Source of the DNA: an uncultured Oscillospiraceae bacterium
Lineage (GTDB): Bacteria; Bacillota; Clostridia; Oscillospirales; Oscillospiraceae
NCBI GenBank assembly: GCA_905234005.1
Contig: CAJOFW010000193.1
Coordinates: forward strand, 1-5,647
Length of the DNA: 5,647 nt
Direction: 5' to 3'
Below the pieces are notes generated by a model that did not search any database, had not been told where the DNA came from, and was given only the letters and a program-made list of their open reading frames with translations. Below, in pieces: positions 1 through 5,616 of the stretch (positions within the stretch are counted from its first letter, which is position 1; each line of letters starts with the position of its first letter). A program made the position numbers and the translations under genes.

Positions 1-133
1 TGATCTGCTGGTCGCGAATCTCCTTTCTGGCCTGGGCAAGCTCCCACTCGAGCCTGTCGCAGCGGCGGCGCTGCTCCAGAAGAAGCTCGAGCAGCTCAAG
101 GCGCTTCAGCTTTCGCAGTTCGATCTCGCTCAC
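1..133 (-). CDS. Small coiled-coil protein, N-terminal part only (3' end outside window)
   Basis: 44 codons are visible before the left edge. I do not recognise a function. The residues are almost all helix formers, rich in Leu, Glu and Arg, with a core LKRLELLELLLEQ at residues 9-21 followed by charged heptad-like sequence, so a coiled coil is likely; no signal peptide or membrane segment is visible. Residues 9-43 align without gaps to residues 65-99 of the gene at 250-678 (17 of 35 identical by hand count), so the two are paralogues. I chose the GTG at 133-131 because GGGGAGGAG lies 7-8 nt upstream. An in-frame ATG at 166-164 would add 11 residues but has no ribosome binding site, and its extension would translate the Shine-Dalgarno itself. 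The gene is codirectional with the upstream coiled-coil gene across a 116-nt gap containing a strong stem-loop. I recall similar small proteins in Clostridia sometimes being labelled 'DNA repair protein'; nothing here supports that role. Confidence 0.72.
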   Translation of the reverse strand, partial: MSEIELRKLKRLELLELLLEQRRRCDRLEWELAQARKEIRDQQI

Positions 134-186
134 AGTCGTATCTCCTCCCCTTGGTGTGGTTTCCATGACAGTCAAAGTACGGCTTT

Positions 187-220
187 CCGCGCCGGACGGG
201 ATATGGCCCCGTCGGCGCGG
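187..220 (-). other. Strong GC stem-loop between the two coiled-coil genes
   Basis: On the minus strand CCGCGCCG pairs with CGGCGCGG (8 bp) and ACGGG pairs with CCCGT (5 bp). One C is bulged and the 7-nt loop is GCCATAT. The structure begins 30 nt after the stop codon of the 142-residue gene and ends 53 nt before the GTG of the next gene. No T-tract follows on either strand, so it does not look like a classical intrinsic terminator. It could be an RNA processing or stabilising element, or a leaky terminator that lowers expression of the distal gene. The pairing is read directly; the role is inference. Confidence 0.5.
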
Positions 221-249
221 CTGCCCAGGATCGGACGGTTCGGTCGTAA

Positions 250-678
250 TCAGTCCCCGTTCGGGGATTCGCGGCCGTCCATGCCGGAGACGGCGCGTTC
301 AATGGCGGCCGCGTATGCCGCGAACGCCTCGTTGAGCTGCGCAGAGGCGGCCGTGACGGCGTGGACGTCGGCCAGCATACCGCGCAGACTCTCCGCCTCA
401 CGCCGGGCGGCGTCAAGCTCCCGTTTCAGGTCGTCCACACGTTTGCGCTCTGCCAGCAGCAGCTCCCACAGCTCGTCCCGGCTCAGGCTCTGGAGCTTTT
501 TGCTGTCCGACTGGCCGGGGGCGTGCTTCGGCACGTTTCTTCGCTGCGCCGACGGCGGCGGCGTGGGCATGGCCTGCTTCTTCGTCTCCGGGGCGGTCTG
601 CCCTGCGGGCTGCTGCCCCTCCGGCGTCGGCTGTGTTTCCCGCGTCGGACGTGTCTGCGGTTTTTTATCGAAGAGCAT
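250..678 (-). CDS. Uncharacterised 142-residue protein: Pro/Gln/Thr-rich N-terminus plus coiled coil
   Basis: I do not recognise a named family. Residues 1-60 are low-complexity, basic and rich in Pro, Gln and Thr, so probably disordered. Residues 62-100 form a charged leucine-patterned helix (LSRDELWELLLAERKRVDDL and onward), a likely coiled coil. Residues 101-132 are an Ala-rich amphipathic helix, followed by a short polar tail. There is no signal peptide or transmembrane segment. The ATG at 678-676 is supported by AGGG 7 nt upstream. The gene begins 39 nt after the serA stop with no evident promoter or terminator between them, so it is probably the third gene of the serC-serA transcript. 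The helix is paralogous to the start of the next gene (residues 65-99 against 9-43 there). The arrangement suggests the pair act together, perhaps as a hetero-oligomeric scaffold, but that is a guess. The last codons contain a small TCCCC/GGGGA hairpin next to the stop. Confidence 0.72.
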   Translation of the reverse strand: MLFDKKPQTRPTRETQPTPEGQQPAGQTAPETKKQAMPTPPPSAQRRNVPKHAPGQSDSKKLQSLSRDELWELLLAERKRVDDLKRELDAARREAESLRGMLADVHAVTAASAQLNEAFAAYAAAIERAVSGMDGRESPNGD

Positions 679-717
679 GGGTCTTCCCTCTCATGCCAGC
701 AGCGGCTTCGCCGATGC

Positions 718-1878
718 TCACAGCAGCCGGATGCGCCGGACGTGCGGGATCGCGGCGAGACGCAGCTCGATCTCCGGCGTGACAGGCTCGTCCACGTCGA
801 TGATCGTGTAGGCGATGCTGCCGCGGGCCTTGTTGATCATGTGCTCGACGTTGAGGTTCTCCTGCCCGATGATGTCCAGCATGCCGTTGAGCGTACGGGG
901 GACGTTGTCGTGAATGACGCAGATGCGGCCCCTGCCGGCGCGGTCAAGGTTCACGTCGGGGAGGTTGATGCAGTTTTTCGTGTTGCCGTCCAGGAGGTAA
1001 TCGGCCAGCTCCTGCGCGGCCATGACGGCGCACTTCTCCTCGCTCTCGGGCGTGGAGGCGCCGAGGTGCGGGAACGCGACGACGCCCTTCTGCCCGATGA
1101 CCTTGCTGTCGGGGAAGTCGGTCACGTACCGCGCCACCTTGCCGGAGGCCAGCGCCGCGAGGATCGCGTCGGAGTCGACAAGGCCGCCCCGGGCGAGGTT
1201 TATGATGCGCACGCCGTTCTTCATCTGGGCGAACGCCTGCGCCCCGAGCATGCCCCGGGTGGAGTCGTTCAGGTGGAGCTGGATGAGGATATAGTCGGAG
1301 CTGCGGAAGATCATGCCGAGATCGTCGGCGTGCCGCACCTCGCTCGAGATGCGCCATGCGGACTCGACGGACATATACGGGTCATAGCCGAGCACGTCCA
1401 TGCCGAGGGCGATGGCGGCGTTCGCGATGCGGGAGCCGATGTTGCCGAGGCCGATGATGCCGAGGGTCTTGCCCATGATCTCCGGGCCGACGTAGTTCTT
1501 CTTCCCGGCCTCGACCTCCTCCTCGGCGTTCGGGTGACCGGCGAGGGACTTGGCCCAGAGCGCGCCCTCCATCAGGTCGCGTGAGGCGAGGATCAGCGAG
1601 CAGACGGCCAGCTCCACGACCGCCTCGGCGTTCGCGCCGGCGGCGTTGAACACGGCGATGCCCTGCTCGGTGCAGCGGTCGATGGGGACGTTGTCCACGC
1701 CGACGCCGGCGCGGCCGATCGCGAGCAGATTGTCGCCGAACTTCGCGTCGTGCAGCTTGGCGGAGCGGATCAGAAGCCCGGCGGGATCCTCCGCGTCCAC
1801 ATTCAGCACAAGGCCGCGTGCGGAGAGGATGTTCAGGCCCGCCTGGGCGATGTTGTTCATGGTTTTGATCTCATACAT
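718..1878 (-). CDS. serA: D-3-phosphoglycerate dehydrogenase (first step of serine synthesis)
   Basis: A cytosolic enzyme that oxidises 3-phosphoglycerate to 3-phosphohydroxypyruvate with NAD+. The 386-residue length matches the short Firmicutes form with one C-terminal ACT domain. Visible in order: substrate-domain motif GRAGVGVDNVPID (55-67); FNAAGANAEAVVEL (77-90); Rossmann GLGNIG (143-148) with acidic D166 after the second strand; the catalytic Arg in NLARGG (R230); the catalytic His in PHLGAST (H271); and an ACT domain from about 318 to 386 with HDNVP (323-327), the segment that binds effector serine in ACT-type SerA. The usual catalytic Glu position near DFPDSKV (254-260) has no obvious Glu. 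The ATG at 1878 overlaps the serC stop by 8 nt (ATGTATGA), and GAGG inside serC lies 9 nt upstream, so translation is probably coupled. No serB (phosphoserine phosphatase) is in view. Serine feedback through the ACT domain is plausible but not shown. Confidence 0.96.
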   Translation of the reverse strand: MYEIKTMNNIAQAGLNILSARGLVLNVDAEDPAGLLIRSAKLHDAKFGDNLLAIGRAGVGVDNVPIDRCTEQGIAVFNAAGANAEAVVELAVCSLILASRDLMEGALWAKSLAGHPNAEEEVEAGKKNYVGPEIMGKTLGIIGLGNIGSRIANAAIALGMDVLGYDPYMSVESAWRISSEVRHADDLGMIFRSSDYILIQLHLNDSTRGMLGAQAFAQMKNGVRIINLARGGLVDSDAILAALASGKVARYVTDFPDSKVIGQKGVVAFPHLGASTPESEEKCAVMAAQELADYLLDGNTKNCINLPDVNLDRAGRGRICVIHDNVPRTLNGMLDIIGQENLNVEHMINKARGSIAYTIIDVDEPVTPEIELRLAAIPHVRRIRLL

Positions 1879-2956
1879 GGTGCTTTACCTCAAATTCCTT
1901 CATATAGTCGGCCAGGGCCTTCACGCCCTCCATCGGCTGGGCGTTGTACAGCGAGGCGCGGATGCCGCCGACGCTGCGGTGGCCCTTCAGGTTCATGAGT
2001 CCGCGTGCCTGAGCCTCCTTCGCGAACTGGGCGTCAAGGTCGGCGTCGCCGGTGCGGAACGTGATGTTCATGTCGCTGCGGGAGTCGACGCGGGCGTGGG
2101 GCTTGTAGAGGGCGGAGTTGTCGAGGATGTCGTAGATCATCGCGGCCTTCTCGTGCTTGATGGCCTCCATGCCCGCGACGCCGCCCTGTGTCTCGAGCCA
2201 GTCGAGCGTCAGGCCGAGCATATAGATGCACCAGCACGGCGGCGTGTTGTACATGCTGTCCTTGTCGATCATGGTCTTGTAGCTGAACATGAGCGGCGTG
2301 TACGGCAGCTCGTGCCCGGCGAGGGACTTGTCGATGATGACGACCGTCACGCCCGCGGGGGCCATGTTCTTCTGGGCGCCGGCCATGATGATTCCGTATT
2401 TCGCCACGTCGATCCGCCGCGAGAGGATGTCGGAGCTCATGTCGCATACGAGCGGCGCCGCCGTCTCGGGGACGTAGCCCCACTCGGTGCCGTAGATCGT
2501 GTTGTTCGCGCAGTAGTAGAAGTATTTCGCGTCCGGCGTAAGCGTCAGCTCGCTCTGCGTCGGGATGTAGGTGAAGTTATCGGCCTCGGAGGACGCGGCG
2601 ACGTGGACAGTGCCGTACTTTTTGGCCTCCTTCATCGCGATGTTCGCAAAGTTGCCGGTGACGGCGTAGTCCGCCGTGCCGCCGCCGATGAGGTTCATCG
2701 GGATCATCGAGAACTGCGTCGACGCGCCGCCCTGCAGAAACAGGATCTCATGCGTGTCGGGCACGTTCAGCGCGGCCTTGAGCTTTGCCTTCGTGCTGTC
2801 GAATATCTCCTGGAAGAACGAGCTGCGGTGGCTCATCTCCATGACGGACATGCCGCTGCCGTTGTAGTTGAGCATCTCGGCCGCCGCACGCTCCAGCGCG
2901 GGACGCGGAAGCACGGACGGGCCGGCGGAAAAATTGAATACCTCTTCACGTTTCAT
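1871..2956 (-). CDS. serC: Phosphoserine aminotransferase, PLP-dependent
   Basis: Transfers the amino group of glutamate to 3-phosphohydroxypyruvate, giving phosphoserine and 2-oxoglutarate; SerC enzymes often also serve pyridoxal-phosphate synthesis. The 361 residues fit the family's usual ~360. Visible in order: N-terminal FNFSAGPSVLP (7-17), MSHRS (41-45), LQGGAST (74-80) binding the cofactor phosphate, VCDMSSDILSR (170-180) with the cofactor-ring aspartate D172, GAQKN with the Schiff-base lysine K196, and C-terminal KGHRSVGGIRASLYNA (324-339) for substrate binding. Residue 181 is Arg where the family usually has Pro (SRPID), a mild oddity. I chose ATG 2956 over an in-frame TTG at 2989: the ATG starts exactly at the conserved N-terminus and has GAGGT 6 nt upstream, whereas the TTG extension is low-complexity and would translate the leader. 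First gene of the leftward serC-serA unit, with its own promoter in the AT-rich island upstream. Confidence 0.96.
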   Translation of the reverse strand: MKREEVFNFSAGPSVLPRPALERAAAEMLNYNGSGMSVMEMSHRSSFFQEIFDSTKAKLKAALNVPDTHEILFLQGGASTQFSMIPMNLIGGGTADYAVTGNFANIAMKEAKKYGTVHVAASSEADNFTYIPTQSELTLTPDAKYFYYCANNTIYGTEWGYVPETAAPLVCDMSSDILSRRIDVAKYGIIMAGAQKNMAPAGVTVVIIDKSLAGHELPYTPLMFSYKTMIDKDSMYNTPPCWCIYMLGLTLDWLETQGGVAGMEAIKHEKAAMIYDILDNSALYKPHARVDSRSDMNITFRTGDADLDAQFAKEAQARGLMNLKGHRSVGGIRASLYNAQPMEGVKALADYMKEFEVKHHV

Positions 2957-3030
2957 GGAATACCTCGCGTGGCCTTCGGGCCCCTTCAATTACATTAATT
3001 TATATAGCTCTGTTATAATAAGCCACATTC

Positions 3031-3058
3031 ATTATATCACGTCGCGGAGAGAATGCAA
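3031..3058 (-). promoter_or_regulatory. Sigma-A type promoter for serC-serA
   Basis: On the minus strand a perfect -10 TATAAT (3036-3031) sits 16 nt downstream of a weaker -35 TTGCAT (3058-3053). The start site would fall near 3024, giving a leader of about 68 nt before the serC ATG. The -35 begins only 3 nt past the mtaB stop codon, and I see no terminator between the genes, so read-through from mtaB could add to serC expression. The leader is AT-rich and ends with a small GGCC-CGAA-GGCC hairpin just ahead of the serC Shine-Dalgarno. It is too short for a T-box, and I see no recognisable riboswitch. Confidence 0.6.
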
Positions 3059-3061
3059 TTT

Positions 3062-4305
3062 TCAATCGCCCAAAAGTCGTCCGTTCGCCGCGCCGGTGAT
3101 TTGGATATTGTGCACAACGCCGCGTGTATGCGCCCGCGCCGTTTCCACGACCGTGTAGTTGTCGCCGTGGCCCTCGTGCTCCGACTCGAACAGCACCGGG
3201 ATCGTCCGCCCGACGCAGGCGGCAAGATACGCCTCGTGCAGCCGGTCGACGACGGCCCCGGCGCGGCGCACACGGGCGTCCTTCTCCGCGTGGGAGAGCT
3301 GGCCGGGCATTTCGGCGGCCTTTGTGCCGGGGCGGGGGGAGTAGGGGAACGCGTGGACGTAGAAGAAGCCGCACGATTCGACGAACGCCAGCGTCCGGGC
3401 AAAATCGTCCTCCGTCTCGCCGGGAAAGCCGCAGATGAGATCGGCCGTCAGCGCGCAGCCCGGAAACGCCGCCCGCAGACGGGCGCATACGGCGTTAAAC
3501 GCCGCCGTGTCGTATTTGCGGCGCATACGGCGGAGCGTGTCGTCGCAGCCCGACTGGAGCGAGAGGTGAAAGTGCGGGCAGACGCACCCGAGCGCCCGCA
3601 GGCGGGAGCAGAATTCCTCCGTAACGACGAGCCGAGCCGGAGACGGACGCCGGGCGCCGCGTGCGCGATCGCCTCGACCGCGTCGGCAAGGCCGGGTCTG
3701 CCGGGCAGGTCTTTTCCGTAGGAGGCGATCTCGATGCCGGTCACGACGATCTCCCGAAAGCCCGCCGCCGCCAGCGACGCGGCCTCCCCCGCGCAGCCCT
3801 CGAGCGGAAGCGACCGCACACGGCCCCGTGTGTACGGGATGACACAGTACGAGCAGAAGTTGTCGCACCCGTCCTGAATTTTGAGCATGGCACGCGTGCG
3901 GCCGCTGACGGCCCCGGCGGGCAGCGGCTCGAAATCGCGGCGGCGGAACGGGTCGTCGACCTCGACGGCGGGCAGGGCGGCGGCGATGGCGTCCGCGAGC
4001 TTCGCCTTGTCGCCGCTGCCGAACACGATGTCCGCCCCGAGCGACCGCACAGCCTCCGGCTCGAGCTGGGAGAAGCAGCCGCACACGACGGTCATCGCGC
4101 CGGGGTGTCTCTCCCGGAGCCGCCGGATCGCCTGACGGGATTTGCGGCCGCTCTCGGCCGTCACCGCGCAGGTGTTCACAATGACGACGTCCGCCGTCTC
4201 CCCGTCGGACGCGGGCGCAAGGCCCCGTTCGCCGAGCAGCGTCTCAAGGGCCTGCGTCTCGTATTGGTTCACCTTGCAGCCAAGGGTATAGGAGGCGTAC
4301 TTCAT
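3062..4305 (-). pseudogene. mtaB: tRNA t6A37 methylthiotransferase (MtaB type), frame broken in mid-gene
   Basis: A radical-SAM Fe-S enzyme family that converts t6A37 to ms2t6A37 in tRNAs reading ANN codons. The first part (4305 to about 3634) begins MKYASYTLGCKVNQYETQ and contains the UPF0004-domain cysteines C10, C46 and C77 (GCFSQ), the radical-SAM CxxxCxxC at C147, C151 and C154 (DGCDNFCSYC), IPYTRGRVRS (156-165) and GIEIASYGKDL (190-200). The second part lies in another frame, from about 3628 to the TGA at 3062: VVTEEF, CPHFHLSLQSGCD, DLICGFPGETEDDF, FPYSPRPGTKA, and a C-terminal TRAM-like domain of about 50 residues. Both halves look intact and the total (about 415-420 residues) is near family length, so this is one gene split by a small deletion. 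As read, translation runs 59 wrong residues past the break and stops at 3448. The start ATG has GGAG 12 nt upstream, a long spacing. It is either a recent mutation or a sequence error. RimO and MiaB are less likely given MKYASYTLGCKVN. Confidence 0.85.
3626..3636 (-). other. Frame break in mtaB: apparent deletion in the GSLEPR loop
   Basis: Between the codons for RLR (221-223) and the VT of VTEEF the sequence has 11 nt, reading L-G-S and then shifting frame. Family members, as I recall them, have eight residues here (typically LGSLEPR plus one), so 24 nt are expected and about 13 are missing, which accounts for the frame change. The junction is built of short CTCG/GGCTCG repeats, where a slippage deletion or an assembly collapse is easy to imagine. 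There is no slippery heptamer that would suggest programmed frameshifting. Confidence 0.75.
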
Positions 4306-4308
4306 GAC

Positions 4309-4337
4309 TTGTAATTTCTCCGCAAAGGGCTTATAAT
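4309..4337 (+). promoter_or_regulatory. Promoter for the cysteine desulfurase gene (very short leader)
   Basis: TTGTAA (4309-4314, four of six bases of the -35 consensus) and a perfect TATAAT (4332-4337) are 17 nt apart, the ideal spacing. Transcription would begin near 4344, only about 13 nt before the ATG at 4357. The short leader contains GGTGA (4344-4348), complementary to the anti-Shine-Dalgarno end of 16S rRNA. The -35 lies within 10 nt of the divergent mtaB start. The palindromic TTATAA core (4331-4336) reads TATAAG on the other strand and could also serve mtaB, but no good -35 for that direction is visible. Confidence 0.65.
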
Positions 4338-4356
4338 CGCGTGGGTGACTGGAAAT

Positions 4357-5484
4357 ATGATCTATCTTGACAACGCGGCGACCACACAGGTCTGCCCGGA
4401 GGCGGCGGAGGCCGCCGTAAAGTATATGACCGAGGCGTTCGGCAATCCCAGCTCGACGCACGGCCCCGGCCGGACGGCCCGGGACGCGCTGAAGCGGGCG
4501 CGGGGCGTGATCGCGTCGTCCCTCGGCGCGGCGCCGGAGGAGGTATTCTTCACGTCCGGCGGCTCGGAGGGCGACAACTGGGCCATCCGGGCCGGCTGTC
4601 ACGCCATGCGCCGCCGGGGACGGCACATCGTAAGCTCCCTGACCGAGCACGACGCCGTTCTGAAGACGCTCGACCGCATGGAGGCCGACGGCTGGGCCGT
4701 AACGCGCCTGAAGCCGGACGCGGACGGCGCGGTCAGTCCCGCCGCCGTCGCCGGGGCGCTGCGGCCGGACACCGTGCTCGTGAGCGTCATGCTCGTGAAC
4801 AACGAGACCGGCGCTGTCAGCGACATCGCCGGTATCCGCGCCGCGCTGAAGGCGGCGGCCTGCCCCGCCCTGCTGCATACGGACGCGGTGCAGGGGTATA
4901 TGAAGCTGCCGTACGCGCTCACGTCCCTCGGCGCGGACATGATCACGCTGTCCGCGCACAAGCTCCACGCGCCCAAGGGCGTCGGGGCGCTGTACGTCCG
5001 TAAGGGCCTCCGCCTGCCCCCGCTCATTCTCGGCGGCGGACAGGAGGGCGGTCTGCGCTCGGGCACCGAAAATATGCCCGGCATCTGCGCCTTCGCGGCC
5101 GCCGTAAGGGCGGCGAAGGCCGACGCCGGGGCGATCGACCGCATGGCGGCGCTGCGCGCCCACGCGTTGGAGGGTCTGCGAAACGCCGTGCCGGAGCTTG
5201 TCGTGAACGGCTGCGGCGCGGCGCATATCCTGAGCGTGTCCCTGCCGGGGTACAAGAGCGAGGTCATCATGAACCTGCTCGACCGCGACGGCATATGCGT
5301 GTCACGCGGCTCCGCGTGCAAAAAGGGCGCGCGCAGCCACGTACTCGCGGCGATGGGCCTGCCCCCCGCCGTCATCGACGGGACGATCCGCGTCTCGCTG
5401 AGCCGGTTTACGACGGAGGCGGACGTCGACGCGTTCGTCGCCGCCCTGGCTCACGCGCACGATACGCTTTACAAAGCACTGTGA
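4357..5484 (+). CDS. Cysteine desulfurase, NifS/IscS family
   Basis: A PLP enzyme that takes sulfur from L-cysteine, leaving alanine and an enzyme-bound persulfide for Fe-S clusters or tRNA thiolation. 375 residues, compact for the family. Visible in order: MIYLDNAATT (1-10); FGNPSSTHGPGR (28-39); FTSGGSEGDNWAI (65-77); SLTEHDAV with the cofactor-stacking H98; HTDAVQG with D176; SAHKLHAPKGVGALYV with Schiff-base K202; GGGQEGGLRSGTEN (226-239); and GSACKKGARSHVL with catalytic C321. The loop around C321 is short, like NifS-type enzymes of Firmicutes often paired with ThiI; which partner it serves cannot be told here. I chose ATG 4357 because the protein then starts at the conserved MIYLDNAATT. 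An in-frame GTG at 4345 adds four residues and sits at the predicted transcription start. It is divergent from mtaB across 51 nt, which hints at shared sulfur/Fe-S metabolism. The symbol is left blank because nifS, iscS and the thiI-linked type cannot be separated. Confidence 0.95.
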   Translation: MIYLDNAATTQVCPEAAEAAVKYMTEAFGNPSSTHGPGRTARDALKRARGVIASSLGAAPEEVFFTSGGSEGDNWAIRAGCHAMRRRGRHIVSSLTEHDAVLKTLDRMEADGWAVTRLKPDADGAVSPAAVAGALRPDTVLVSVMLVNNETGAVSDIAGIRAALKAAACPALLHTDAVQGYMKLPYALTSLGADMITLSAHKLHAPKGVGALYVRKGLRLPPLILGGGQEGGLRSGTENMPGICAFAAAVRAAKADAGAIDRMAALRAHALEGLRNAVPELVVNGCGAAHILSVSLPGYKSEVIMNLLDRDGICVSRGSACKKGARSHVLAAMGLPPAVIDGTIRVSLSRFTTEADVDAFVAALAHAHDTLYKAL

Positions 5485-5505
5485 CAGGCGCGGACGCGGC
5501 TTCAC

Positions 5506-5535
5506 CGCAGACGCGGATACAAAACGCCGCCTGCG
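5506..5535 (+). terminator. Possible weak terminator hairpin after the cysteine desulfurase gene
   Basis: CGCAG (5506-5510) pairs with CTGCG (5531-5535) and GCGG (5513-5516) with CCGC (5527-5530). A 2-nt bulge separates the stems and the loop is 10 nt. It starts 21 nt after the stop codon. The following bases (TCTTCAGCC) are only partly T-rich, and a competing GCGG-CTTCA-CCGC hairpin lies at 5496-5508, so termination is uncertain. A convergent gene downstream makes some terminator expected here. Confidence 0.3.
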
Positions 5536-5553
5536 TCTTCAGCCTCCGCTGCC

Positions 5554-5616
5554 GTCGGGATTATTCGCCTCCGGCTTCCGCTGAAGTCGGGATTACTCGC
5601 CTTCGGCTTCCGTGAA
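5554..5616. repeat. Tandem imperfect ~31-nt repeat spanning a stop codon
   Basis: Two directly adjacent copies, 5554-5585 and 5586-5616, differ by two substitutions and a one-base gap (29 of 32 positions alike). Both begin GTCGGGATTA and end TGAA. On the minus strand each copy holds an EA(E/G)GE-stop coding pattern, so the end of the leftward gene plus its 3' flank has been duplicated. A more degenerate partial third copy may lie immediately to the left (5534-5553, 14 of 20 bases alike). CTTCAGC (5537-5543) and GCTGAAG (5580-5586) also form a 7-bp inverted pair around one copy. Confidence 0.7.

Noticed and set aside
253..264. Small TCCCC/GGGGA hairpin at the end of the 142-residue gene
   Set aside because: Only about 5 bp, lies within coding sequence, and no U-run follows.
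96..416. Leftward 106-codon open frame overlapping the two coiled-coil genes
   Set aside because: Arg/Pro-rich translation, no ribosome site, and it overlaps better supported genes out of frame.
698..718. Hairpin overlapping the serA stop (AGCA/TGCT and CGGC/GCCG around a 3-nt loop)
   Set aside because: Short stem with a mismatch and no T-tract; in sequence this GC-rich such hairpins are common, so I do not call a terminator or attenuator.
361..1584. Long rightward open frame of about 407 codons opposite serA
   Set aside because: It is the antisense of a clearly conserved enzyme; its Val/Asp/Arg/Ala-rich translation is the usual mirror of GC-rich coding sequence, with no recognisable motif.
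2957..2989. TTG start giving serC 11 more residues
   Set aside because: The ATG at 2956 sits exactly at the conserved SerC N-terminus with a good ribosome site; the TTG has none.
1550..2998. Rightward open frame of about 482 codons opposite serC and the start of serA
   Set aside because: Same explanation: it follows the codon periodicity of the real genes on the other strand and shows no domain.
2957..3024. Riboswitch or T-box in the serC leader
   Set aside because: The leader is about 68 nt, AT-rich, with no T-box core sequence or multi-helix fold that I can see.
3626..3636. Programmed ribosomal frameshift in mtaB
   Set aside because: There is no slippery heptamer or obvious downstream stimulator, and about four family-conserved residues would still be missing after the shift.
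4306..5226. Leftward frame extending mtaB upstream through the cysteine desulfurase gene, as if a 592-residue fusion
   Set aside because: The conserved MKYASYTLGCKVN start is at 4305; the upstream part is antisense of a well-supported gene and resembles no protein domain.
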